Source of the DNA: Chitinophaga sp. CB10
GTDB lineage: Bacteria; Bacteroidota; Bacteroidia; Chitinophagales; Chitinophagaceae
DNA length: 64,000 nt
Direction of reading: 5' to 3'
Assembly: GCA_001870995.2 (NCBI GenBank)
Contig: MLAV02000022.1
Location: forward strand, 8,210-72,209
Shown here piece after piece: positions 52,168-59,492 of the stretch; positions within the stretch are counted from its first letter, which is position 1; each line of letters opens with the position of its first letter. The position numbers and the translations under genes are program-made. The notes beneath the pieces were generated by a model, which ran no database searches, was not told where the DNA came from, and was given only the letters and a program-made list of their open reading frames with translations.

Positions 52168-53004
52168 ATGCCACAGCTCCAGGATATAGCTTCACAGGTA
52201 AGAAGAGATATAGTACGAATGGTACATGGTGTTCAGAGCGGACACCCAGGTGGTTCCCTCGGCTGCGCCGATTTCCTGACCGCCCTTTACTTTAAGATTA
52301 TGGATCATAAGCCTACGCCGTTTGATATGGATGGCAAGGACCAGGATCTGTTTTTCTTATCCAATGGTCATATCTCCCCGGTATTTTACAGCGTACTGGC
52401 ACGTTCAGGATACTTCCCGGTGGCTGAACTGAGCACTTTCCGCAAGCTCAACTCCCGCCTGCAAGGGCACCCCACCACCCACGAACACCTGCCAGGCGTA
52501 CGCATCGCCTCCGGCTCCCTCGGCCAGGGTATGAGCGTTGCCATCGGCGCCGCGCTGACCAAGAAACTCAACGGCGATAAACATCTCGTGTTCTCCCTCC
52601 ACGGGGACGGCGAGCTGGAAGAAGGCCAGATCTGGGAAGCCGCTATGTTTGCACCGCATCATAAAGTGGATAACCTCATCATCACCATCGATGCCAACGG
52701 CCAACAGATCGACGGTACCACCGCTGACGTAGCCGGCCTGGGCGACATCGGCGCTAAATTCGAAGTATTCGGATGGCACGTGCTTCACATGGATGGCAAC
52801 AACATGGACGAAGTTGTGGCGACGCTCGAAAAAGCGAAATCCCTCACCGGACAAGGCAAACCTATCTGCATCATTATGAAAACCGTAATGGGCCAGGGGG
52901 TTGACTTCATGGAAGGCCACCACGAATGGCATGGTATCGCGCCAAGCGATGAACAACTGGCAAAAGCGCTCGCTCAACTGCCGGAAACACTGGGCGATTA
53001 CTAA
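52168..53004 (+). CDS. Transketolase, N-terminal (ThDP-binding) subunit
   Basis: The 278-residue protein is the N-terminal half of a split transketolase, which moves two-carbon units in the pentose phosphate pathway. I use the ATG at 52168. Motifs: MVHGVQSGHPGGSLGCADFL, FLSNGHISPVFYSVLA, PGVRIASGSLGQGMSVAIG and the ThDP signature HGDGELEEGQIWEAAMFAPH with IDANGQQIDG. The pyrimidine-binding and C-terminal domains must come from a second protein. Its gene is not next to this one: a strong terminator and the converging LolC/E-type gene follow. Confidence 0.93.
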   Translation: MPQLQDIASQVRRDIVRMVHGVQSGHPGGSLGCADFLTALYFKIMDHKPTPFDMDGKDQDLFFLSNGHISPVFYSVLARSGYFPVAELSTFRKLNSRLQGHPTTHEHLPGVRIASGSLGQGMSVAIGAALTKKLNGDKHLVFSLHGDGELEEGQIWEAAMFAPHHKVDNLIITIDANGQQIDGTTADVAGLGDIGAKFEVFGWHVLHMDGNNMDEVVATLEKAKSLTGQGKPICIIMKTVMGQGVDFMEGHHEWHGIAPSDEQLAKALAQLPETLGDY

Positions 53005-53024
53005 TAATTCAACTCATCTTTCAT

Positions 53025-53065
53025 AAAGCAGCAAAGGAGGCCACAGGGCCTCCTTTGCTGCTTTT
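53025..53065. terminator. Long perfect hairpin after the transketolase gene
   Basis: An 18-bp perfect stem (53025-53042 with 53047-53064) around a 4-base loop, with A-rich and T-rich ends. It separates the two converging genes. Confidence 0.85.
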
Positions 53066-53084
53066 ATAACATCTTTTGCTATCA

Positions 53085-54308
53085 TCAGGTAGCCTTTAAA
53101 GCCAGCATCTCCCTGGATGCACGCTTTGCAGGTATCCAGCTCGCGGCCGTTCCTATCACGAGGATAGTGAACAACACCAGCACAAAATCTCCCCAGTACA
53201 TTATCACCGGGTACGCATCCACCAGGAACGACTGCCCTTCCAGCTTGATCAGCCCAAAGCGCTGCTGCAACAGGCAGAAGATGATCCCCAGACCGCAGCC
53301 AAGCCCCCCGCCAATCCCGGCAATGATGAGCCCCTCCGCTAAAAATATCCGCATGATCAGCGAATTGCGGGCGCCCATCGCCTTCAGAATCGTAATATCC
53401 TTCTGCTTTTCAATGACCAGCATGTATAAGGAACCGACCATGTTAAAGGCGGCAATCACCAGTATAAAGCTGAGGATCACATATACCACCCACTTCTCCG
53501 TTTCCATAATGGCGTAGAGCGACTGGTTCTGCTCAAAGCGGGTCTGCACCTTGTAACCCGGCCCCAGCACCGCGGCGATCCGCTTTTTCAGCAGGTCCTC
53601 GCTGACGCCGGGAGCAGCCCCAACTTCCAGGGCCGACATCTCATCCGGTCCCATTTCCAGCAGCTTGCGCAGAAAGGCGATATGCGTAATCACATATTTG
53701 CTGTTAAACTCCTGCTGGATGGCAAAAGTCCCGCGGGGATACACAATGCCGCTGTTCAGCGCCTCCTCCGGGATCGTAAATGAAGTAGCGCTACGGCGTG
53801 GCACGTAAACCGTAACGGGCGTCAGGCTATGCTTGACGTCTATCCCCAGGGCTCCTTCCAGCTCCAGCCCTAACACGGCCCCGTAGCCTTCTTCATCGCC
53901 GGTATTGAAGTCGCCCCTAACGATTTTACCTTTTAGGTCAGCCACTTTGGTGTAATTGCTATCCACCCCTTTCAGGACGGCGATCGTAGGCTCGTCCCCG
54001 TACCGCAATACGGCTTTTTCCTCAATCACGGCCGTATAGGCCGCCACGCCGGGGACTTCCGCGATGCGTTTCAGCTGCGCGGCATCCAGCCGGATCGTCT
54101 TCCCACTCACCGGCGCCACCTTTACAGAAGGGTAAAAAGAAGAATACAGGGATTTTACCAGGCCTTCAAAGCCATTGAATACACTCAGGATCACAATCAA
54201 CGCTCCGGCCCCCACCGCAATCGCTCCCACACTCACCCAGGCGATGATGTTAATAGCATTGGTCGACTTCTTGGCCCAGAAATACCGGGATGCAAATTGC
54301 CAGATCAT
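53085..54308 (-). CDS. LolC/LolE-type ABC transporter permease
   Basis: The 407-residue permease has four transmembrane helices, one near the start (ISIIAWVSVGAI-like, WVSVGAIAVGAGALIVILSV) and three near the end, with a large periplasmic MacB_PCD-like domain between. The FtsX-type segment near 330 (EKQKDITILKAMGARNSLIM) is conserved. Relatives release lipoproteins from the inner membrane with the LolD ATPase. No ATPase gene is adjacent, as is common in Bacteroidota. It follows rbfA, with a hairpin between them. Confidence 0.88.
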   Translation of the reverse strand: MIWQFASRYFWAKKSTNAINIIAWVSVGAIAVGAGALIVILSVFNGFEGLVKSLYSSFYPSVKVAPVSGKTIRLDAAQLKRIAEVPGVAAYTAVIEEKAVLRYGDEPTIAVLKGVDSNYTKVADLKGKIVRGDFNTGDEEGYGAVLGLELEGALGIDVKHSLTPVTVYVPRRSATSFTIPEEALNSGIVYPRGTFAIQQEFNSKYVITHIAFLRKLLEMGPDEMSALEVGAAPGVSEDLLKKRIAAVLGPGYKVQTRFEQNQSLYAIMETEKWVVYVILSFILVIAAFNMVGSLYMLVIEKQKDITILKAMGARNSLIMRIFLAEGLIIAGIGGGLGCGLGIIFCLLQQRFGLIKLEGQSFLVDAYPVIMYWGDFVLVLFTILVIGTAASWIPAKRASREMLALKAT

Positions 54309-54319
54309 ATGATTAAGCC

Positions 54320-54346
54320 AAAAGCCCCGCTGGTAGCGGGACTTTT
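54320..54346 (-). terminator. Hairpin between rbfA and the LolC/E-type gene
   Basis: On the minus strand AAAAGTCCCGCT and AGCGGGGCTTTT pair, with one mismatch, around a 3-base loop, directly after the rbfA stop. The T-run is only four, so part of the transcripts may read through into the permease gene. Confidence 0.6.
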
Positions 54347-54347
54347 A

Positions 54348-54746
54348 TTATTTTGTGTCTTTGTTGATATCTGATTTTCCTTTGATGTTGGAGTCGTCTT
54401 CCTTGATCTTTTTGAATAATTCCTCCATCTTGAAAACATAATCCAGGGTTTCATCCAAAAAGAAAGTAAGCTCCGGCACCCGGCGCAGTTGCTTGCCTAC
54501 CCGCTGCCCCAGGGCCTTCTTGATTTCTCCCATACGCTCGTTGATACGGGACAGCATATCATCCTGATCCTTGATCTGGAACATACTCAGGTACACCTTC
54601 GCCTCCAGCAGGTCCGGCGTCATCTTCACGGCAGCAATGGAAATCATTCCCCCTTCCAGTACGTTGAAACCCATACGCTGGAAGATATCACTTAATTCCT
54701 CCTGAATTAACTGTCCAATTTGTTTTTGCCTCTTAGTTTCCTGCAT
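54348..54746 (-). CDS. rbfA: Ribosome-binding factor A
   Basis: RbfA helps 16S rRNA maturation in the small subunit. I use the ATG at 54746 (132 residues, MQETKRQKQIGQLIQEELSD), because the upstream codons are not family-like and run into the promoter of the divergent gene. The KH-type fold shows in ISIAAVKMTPDLLEAKVYLS, KALGQRVGKQLRRVPELTFF and LDETLDYVFKMEELFKKIK. A charged C-terminal tail (EDDSNIKGKSDINKDTK) follows. Confidence 0.94.
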   Translation of the reverse strand: MQETKRQKQIGQLIQEELSDIFQRMGFNVLEGGMISIAAVKMTPDLLEAKVYLSMFQIKDQDDMLSRINERMGEIKKALGQRVGKQLRRVPELTFFLDETLDYVFKMEELFKKIKEDDSNIKGKSDINKDTK

Positions 54747-54796
54747 GTCGTTCAGTTTTTTCGTTAATAAATACGGGTACCGGTGCGAAATTAACC

Positions 54797-54804
54797 TATT
54801 TTTG
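54797..54804 (+). promoter_or_regulatory. -7 box of the ABC exporter gene
   Basis: TATTTTTG fits TAnnTTTG and lies 34 bases before the ATG at 54838. No good -33 is found. It supports the shorter start. Confidence 0.5.
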
Positions 54805-54837
54805 CCTGTTCTTACAATCAAGACTAAAGAAACAGGA

Positions 54838-56670
54838 ATGAAGACTTTCAAGCGATTATTGGGATATGCTACACCGCTGCATCATTACCTGCCTGAATAC
54901 GTGATATATACCATCATAGGCATCATATTCGGACTGGTAAATTTTACGGCATTAATACCCCTGTTCGACCTGCTGTTTAACCAGCTGAGCTCAGAAAAGG
55001 CGGCACAGAACCTGGTTAAACCGGAGTTTAGCCTTTCGATCGATTATTTTACCGGGCTATTCAAATACCACCTCAGCGCCCTCTTCATACAGGACAAAAT
55101 GCGGGCCCTTGTATTTGTGGGGCTGTTTATTGCATCCTGTACCATTATTGCCAACGCCGGCAGGTACATGAGCGCACGGGTGATCACCCGCCTGCGCATG
55201 ACCATGCTCCAACGGGTACGCAACGATCTCTATAAGAAACTGACGGAACAGTCGCTCTCCTTCTTCCACAACCGGAAGAAAGGGGACTTGCTGACCGTGA
55301 TGTCCAACGATGTGCAGGAAATCGAATCCAACGTGGTAAACGCCATCCAGGTGTTTCTCCGCGATCCGTTTATCATCATTTTCACCTTCGCCACCCTTTT
55401 CTACATATCGTTCAAGCTCACGCTGTTCACCCTGTTCTACTTCCCGATATCCGGCCTGGTTATTTCCTACATCAGCAAGCAACTGAAGAAGAAAGGCCAC
55501 TGGAGCATGGAATGGCTGTCGAAAACCATCAGCATTTTTGAAGAGAGCATCAGCGGCATCCGGATCATACAATCGTTTGGCGCTTCCCGTTATATGCAGG
55601 ATAAATTCGGCCATGTCAACCACCAGTTCATCAGAACCAGCCGTGCCATGTACAACCAGCGTGAAATGGCTTCTCCCATTTCTGAAATCATGGGCGTTTC
55701 CGTGATCCTCATCCTGATCATCTACGGAGGTAGTTTGGTTATTGGGGAGAATCCTACGCTCACCGGTTCGGTATTTATCACGTACCTGATACTTTACTCG
55801 CAGATTCTCCAACCGGCCAAAAATATCTCCACTTCAATTACCAATATTCAAAAAGGCCTTGTATCCAGCGAGCGCATCTTCGATGTACTGGATACGCCGG
55901 TGGCTATCCGGGAAAAGCCTGATGCCCTTCCGGTGAAAGCCTTCGAGCATTCCATCGTGTACAACAATGTCACCTTCGCATATGAGCAAACACCTGTGCT
56001 GAAAAATGTGAACCTGACGATAGAAAAAGGCCAGATCATTGCGCTGGTGGGCAGGAGCGGAGCCGGCAAATCCACCATGGCAGATATATTACCACGGTTT
56101 TACGATGTGCAGGAAGGCACTGTTACCATCGATGGTAAGGATGTGCGGGACCTGAAACTGGATGATCTTCGTAGCCTCATGGGCGTAGTATCACAGCAGG
56201 CTATCCTCTTCAACGATACGGTGTTCAACAATATCGCCTTCGGCTATCCGGACGCCAGGCTGGAAGATGTGATCCGCGCTGCCAAAATCGCCAATGCGCA
56301 CGAATTCATTGAGCGGCTGGAAAACGGCTATGATACTTCCATTGGCGACAGCGGCATGAAACTCAGCGGCGGCCAGCGTCAGCGCCTTACCATTGCACGC
56401 GCGGTGTTTAAGAATCCGCCTATCATGATTTTGGACGAAGCCACTTCCGCACTGGATACCGAATCAGAAAAACTGGTGCAGGAAGCCCTGGATAAACTGA
56501 TGGAGAGTCGCACCACGGTGGTTATTGCCCACCGCCTCAGCACCATTCAACATGCCAGCGAGATCATCGTGATGGAGCAGGGCGAAATCGTGGAAAGAGG
56601 CAACCACCAGGAGTTATTGGCGAAAGGCGGTATTTATAAACGCCTGGTAGAGATGCAGGAGTTCAAGTAA
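54838..56670 (+). CDS. ABC exporter, MsbA/LmrA-like (fused membrane and ATPase domains)
   Basis: The 610-residue half-transporter dimerises to export lipids or drugs. The membrane domain (about 15-320) has six helices. The ATPase domain (about 360-605) has Walker A GRSGAGKST, Q-loop VVSQQAILFND, signature KLSGGQRQRLTIARA, Walker B IMILDEATSALD and an H-loop IAHRLSTIQHA. The start at 54838 fits MKTFKRLLGYATPLHHYLPE and the -7 box. Length and order match MsbA; the substrate is not certain. A strong terminator follows at 56701. Confidence 0.93.
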   Translation: MKTFKRLLGYATPLHHYLPEYVIYTIIGIIFGLVNFTALIPLFDLLFNQLSSEKAAQNLVKPEFSLSIDYFTGLFKYHLSALFIQDKMRALVFVGLFIASCTIIANAGRYMSARVITRLRMTMLQRVRNDLYKKLTEQSLSFFHNRKKGDLLTVMSNDVQEIESNVVNAIQVFLRDPFIIIFTFATLFYISFKLTLFTLFYFPISGLVISYISKQLKKKGHWSMEWLSKTISIFEESISGIRIIQSFGASRYMQDKFGHVNHQFIRTSRAMYNQREMASPISEIMGVSVILILIIYGGSLVIGENPTLTGSVFITYLILYSQILQPAKNISTSITNIQKGLVSSERIFDVLDTPVAIREKPDALPVKAFEHSIVYNNVTFAYEQTPVLKNVNLTIEKGQIIALVGRSGAGKSTMADILPRFYDVQEGTVTIDGKDVRDLKLDDLRSLMGVVSQQAILFNDTVFNNIAFGYPDARLEDVIRAAKIANAHEFIERLENGYDTSIGDSGMKLSGGQRQRLTIARAVFKNPPIMILDEATSALDTESEKLVQEALDKLMESRTTVVIAHRLSTIQHASEIIVMEQGEIVERGNHQELLAKGGIYKRLVEMQEFK

Positions 56671-56700
56671 CAATAATATAACGTCATAGGATACACGACT

Positions 56701-56733
56701 GGCGGCGCCTTTAAAAGGGCGCCGCCTTTTTTT
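56701..56733 (+). terminator. Terminator of the ABC exporter gene
   Basis: GGCGGCGCC and GGCGCCGCC form a 9-bp GC-only stem around an A/T-rich loop, followed by seven T. Confidence 0.9.
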
Positions 56734-56841
56734 GCGCCCCGGTAGCGGGTTTTATGGTACCGTTTTTGTGATAATGCCTGCCGATAATGCCAACCAGCTC
56801 TTTGCAGCTTTATTTTTTTAACCTTTAACATAGCGAACCCT

Positions 56842-58368
56842 ATGATATCAGTCGTAATTCCTGTATTAAACGAAGGCGCAACCATACGCCAGGTTATAAA
56901 AACGATAAAGAAGACATCCCGCCAGATAGAAATTATTGTAGTTGACGACAACTCTACAGATAATACCGTAGCTGAAGCGATGAAGGAAGATGTGCGTGTC
57001 ATTACCAGCAGCCAGCGCGGCAAAGGTATTTCCATGAGGGAAGGAATGATGGCAGCAAAAGGAGATATTATTGCCTATGTAGACGGTGATATACTTACTT
57101 ACCCTGATAATATTATTGACTTATTAACCATTCCTATTGAAAATGACGAAGCAGATTTCGTTAAATCCTATTTTGAAAGGCAGGCTGGCAGGGTCACGCA
57201 ACTCGTGGCCAAGCCGCTGCTGAGTATCCTCTTTCCGGAGCTGGCGCACTTTCAGCAGCCCCTCAGCGGTATGATTGCAGCCCGGAAAAATTTACTCACC
57301 ACGGTACATTTCGAAAATGATTATGGGGTTGATATCGGGTTGTTGATAGACGTACACCTGCAAGGCGCGCGTATTACGGAAGCGAATATCGGCCGCGTGG
57401 AGAATGCCATGCAAACCTGGGAGCAACTTAGTAAAATGTCCCGGGAGGTTTCACGGACAATCCTGAAAAAAGCGGAAAACATTCCTACGGAAAACCTGGA
57501 AACGCTCGGTAATATCAACGTTATCCGGGAACAGATGGAGTACTCCATCCTCGAAACGATTGAGAAGATGGAGAAGATGGTCATCTTCAACCTGGACCAT
57601 GCAGTATTCACGCAGGATTACCTGCATTGGGCCGCCATTGCGTTTGATGAAGAGCAACGCTACCTCGCCATACAAGCCGCTGCCCTCACGCCGCTGGAGC
57701 GGCTGCGCAAAATCACTGCTTTATTCGAAGGCCGTAACGTTGCGGAATTACTGGAAGTGGCGGATGCTATTCCTATTGTACCGGGTATTGAAACGGTGGT
57801 CCAGGAGCTCAAACGCAGGGGTTATGTATGCGGCCTGGTAACGGAGAGCTATGGCTGCGTGGCGCGGCATATCAAGAATAAGCTGGGAATGGATTTCGTG
57901 TTCTCGAATAAGATTCAGCTGATCAACAGTGTGGCTACGGGCGAGTTTACCCCGGGCACGCATTTCATGCAGCTGGGCACTTACAGCAAACAGTATCTGC
58001 TGGCGCATATTTCAAAAGAGTATGGCATTGCTACGCAAAATATCATCTATGTAGGCGATGGTAAGCATGACGAACAACTGCTCGTAAATGCGGGGATCGG
58101 TGTTGCATTTTGTCCACAATATCAGCGGTCGGCTGTAGAAAAGATTGCTGACAAGATCATCACCGGCTTATCGCTGCAGCCATTACTGGAGATTGTTCCG
58201 GATGTAGCGCCTGTTAAAAAAGGCATAAAAATTCCGCCTATTAAAATCGATAAACGCAAGGCCACGAAGATCGGCATCGGCAGCCTGGTAGGGCTTGGCG
58301 CGGCCAGTTTGCTGTACCTGGCGCTGAGGTCGCGCAGTAGTGCGAAAAAGGCGCAGGCAGCCTGTTAG
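56842..58368 (+). CDS. GpgS-like glycosyltransferase fused to a HAD domain with altered nucleophile
   Basis: Residues 1-225 form a GT-A glycosyltransferase resembling glucosyl-3-phosphoglycerate synthase: VVIPVLNEGATIRQVIKTIK, IIVVDDNSTDNT, SSQRGKGISMREGM, AYVDGDILTYPDN and FERQAGRVTQLVAKPLLSIL then FPELAHFQQPLSGM. Residues 245-450 form a HAD (SerB-like) domain with motif II LVTESYG and motif IV VGDGKHDEQLLVNAGIGVAF, but motif I reads F-N250-L-D252-H-A. The nucleophilic Asp is Asn and the usual Thr is Ala. A C-terminal transmembrane helix (about 477-493) with a basic tail anchors it. A synthase-phosphatase fusion for a compatible solute is the obvious reading, but the phosphatase half may be inactive or regulatory. 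It is a single gene between two terminators. Confidence 0.85.
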   Translation: MISVVIPVLNEGATIRQVIKTIKKTSRQIEIIVVDDNSTDNTVAEAMKEDVRVITSSQRGKGISMREGMMAAKGDIIAYVDGDILTYPDNIIDLLTIPIENDEADFVKSYFERQAGRVTQLVAKPLLSILFPELAHFQQPLSGMIAARKNLLTTVHFENDYGVDIGLLIDVHLQGARITEANIGRVENAMQTWEQLSKMSREVSRTILKKAENIPTENLETLGNINVIREQMEYSILETIEKMEKMVIFNLDHAVFTQDYLHWAAIAFDEEQRYLAIQAAALTPLERLRKITALFEGRNVAELLEVADAIPIVPGIETVVQELKRRGYVCGLVTESYGCVARHIKNKLGMDFVFSNKIQLINSVATGEFTPGTHFMQLGTYSKQYLLAHISKEYGIATQNIIYVGDGKHDEQLLVNAGIGVAFCPQYQRSAVEKIADKIITGLSLQPLLEIVPDVAPVKKGIKIPPIKIDKRKATKIGIGSLVGLGAASLLYLALRSRSSAKKAQAAC

Positions 58369-58403
58369 GTACTGACATGGTAAAGCAGTATATAAAAAAC
58401 AAT

Positions 58404-58432
58404 GCGCCCTCTCATAAAGTATGAGAGGGCGC
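58404..58432. terminator. Bidirectional terminator between converging genes
   Basis: GCGCCCTCTCAT and ATGAGAGGGCGC form a 12-bp perfect stem with a 5-base loop. TTTATTTT follows on the plus strand and TTGTTTTTT on the minus strand, so both genes can end here. Confidence 0.9.
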
Positions 58433-58460
58433 TTTATTTTTACGCTATTGCGTGTAAAGC

Positions 58461-59486
58461 TTATTTGCTTTTAGCCAATTTGGCTTCGATGCTAAGGGTA
58501 GCGTGAGGTACTGCTTTCAAACGGGCCTTATCGATGAGTTTACCGGTTACGCGGCAAATACCGTAGGTTTTGTTTTCAATACGTACCAGGGCTTTTTCCA
58601 GGTGATCGATAAACTGAATCTGGCGGCTGGCCATCTGGTTAAGTTGTTCTCTTTCCTGGGAACCACTACCATCTTCCATGCTCATATATTTGTTTTCAGT
58701 ATCGTCAGTACCGGCTTCGTCCTTACGGGTGATCAGGCCTTGCAGGTAGATCAGTTCTTTTTTAGCTGCCTCTAATTTTTTGAGGATAAGGTCTTTGAAT
58801 TCCTGCAGGTCAGCATCACTATACCTGAATACGGGTCCTACCGGGGTATCGGGTTGATCCAGTACGGATTTGGTAAATTCAGGTTGGTAAGCTACAGTTG
58901 CACCGGATTTAACAGCTTTTTTCTCGGTTTTTTCAGCCTTTTCAGGTTTTGCGGCTTTTTCCGCTTTGGCTGGTTTTTCCGCTTTTACTGTTTTTTCCGC
59001 TGCTTTTTTTGCGGATTCTTTCTCCTTAGCAACTTGTTCCTTTTCTGCTTTCTTTACTGCCATCGTTTTAAGTTCTTTTTCTTCTGACTTAGAAATTAAT
59101 GGTTTCTGTTTTTCAGCGGAAACGCTTTTGGTCACCACTAGCTGCTTTTTAGCAGGTTCTTTTTTTACGGTCGATTTTGCAGGTACAGCAACTTTTGCTT
59201 TAACGGACGGTGTTTTGCTTTGGAGGGCAGTAGCCTTCTTAGCAACAGGCTTGGCGGCCTTTGGAGCAGCCTTTTTAACAGAAGGTTTCGCAACCACGGC
59301 TTTAGAAGCTGCTGGCTTTACAACTTTGGTCGCGGCCGGTTTCGCAGCCGCTTTTTTAGGAGCGGTTGTCGCTTTTTTGGCCGGAGCGGGTGCAGCTTTT
59401 TTTGCTGGTGAAGCCTTCTTTTTGTTATCCTTCGCCGAAGCTGCCTTTTGGGTCGATTTGCTAGCAACCTTCTTTTTTGTTGCCAT
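58461..59486 (-). CDS. Histone-H1-like N-terminus fused to a DksA/TraR-like domain without zinc finger
   Basis: Residues 1-205 are a Lys/Ala/Pro-rich, H1-tail-like region (KKAAPAPAKKATTAPKKAAA, KAEKPAKAEKAAKPEKAEK) likely to bind nucleic acid. Residues about 225-341 match the DksA/TraR coiled coil (YSDADLQEFKDLILKKLEAA, QEREQLNQMASRQIQFIDHL) and C-terminal part (ALVRIENKTYGICRVTGKLI, DKARLKAVPHATLSIEAK). Of the four zinc cysteines only the first remains: CxxC reads C-R-V-T and the last pair is gone. It starts 6 bp after ileS ends, in one operon. A role at RNA polymerase is inferred from the fold. Related H1-tail/DksA fusions appear to be common in this phylum. Confidence 0.88.
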   Translation of the reverse strand: MATKKKVASKSTQKAASAKDNKKKASPAKKAAPAPAKKATTAPKKAAAKPAATKVVKPAASKAVVAKPSVKKAAPKAAKPVAKKATALQSKTPSVKAKVAVPAKSTVKKEPAKKQLVVTKSVSAEKQKPLISKSEEKELKTMAVKKAEKEQVAKEKESAKKAAEKTVKAEKPAKAEKAAKPEKAEKTEKKAVKSGATVAYQPEFTKSVLDQPDTPVGPVFRYSDADLQEFKDLILKKLEAAKKELIYLQGLITRKDEAGTDDTENKYMSMEDGSGSQEREQLNQMASRQIQFIDHLEKALVRIENKTYGICRVTGKLIDKARLKAVPHATLSIEAKLAKSK

Positions 59487-59492
59487 GGGGGA

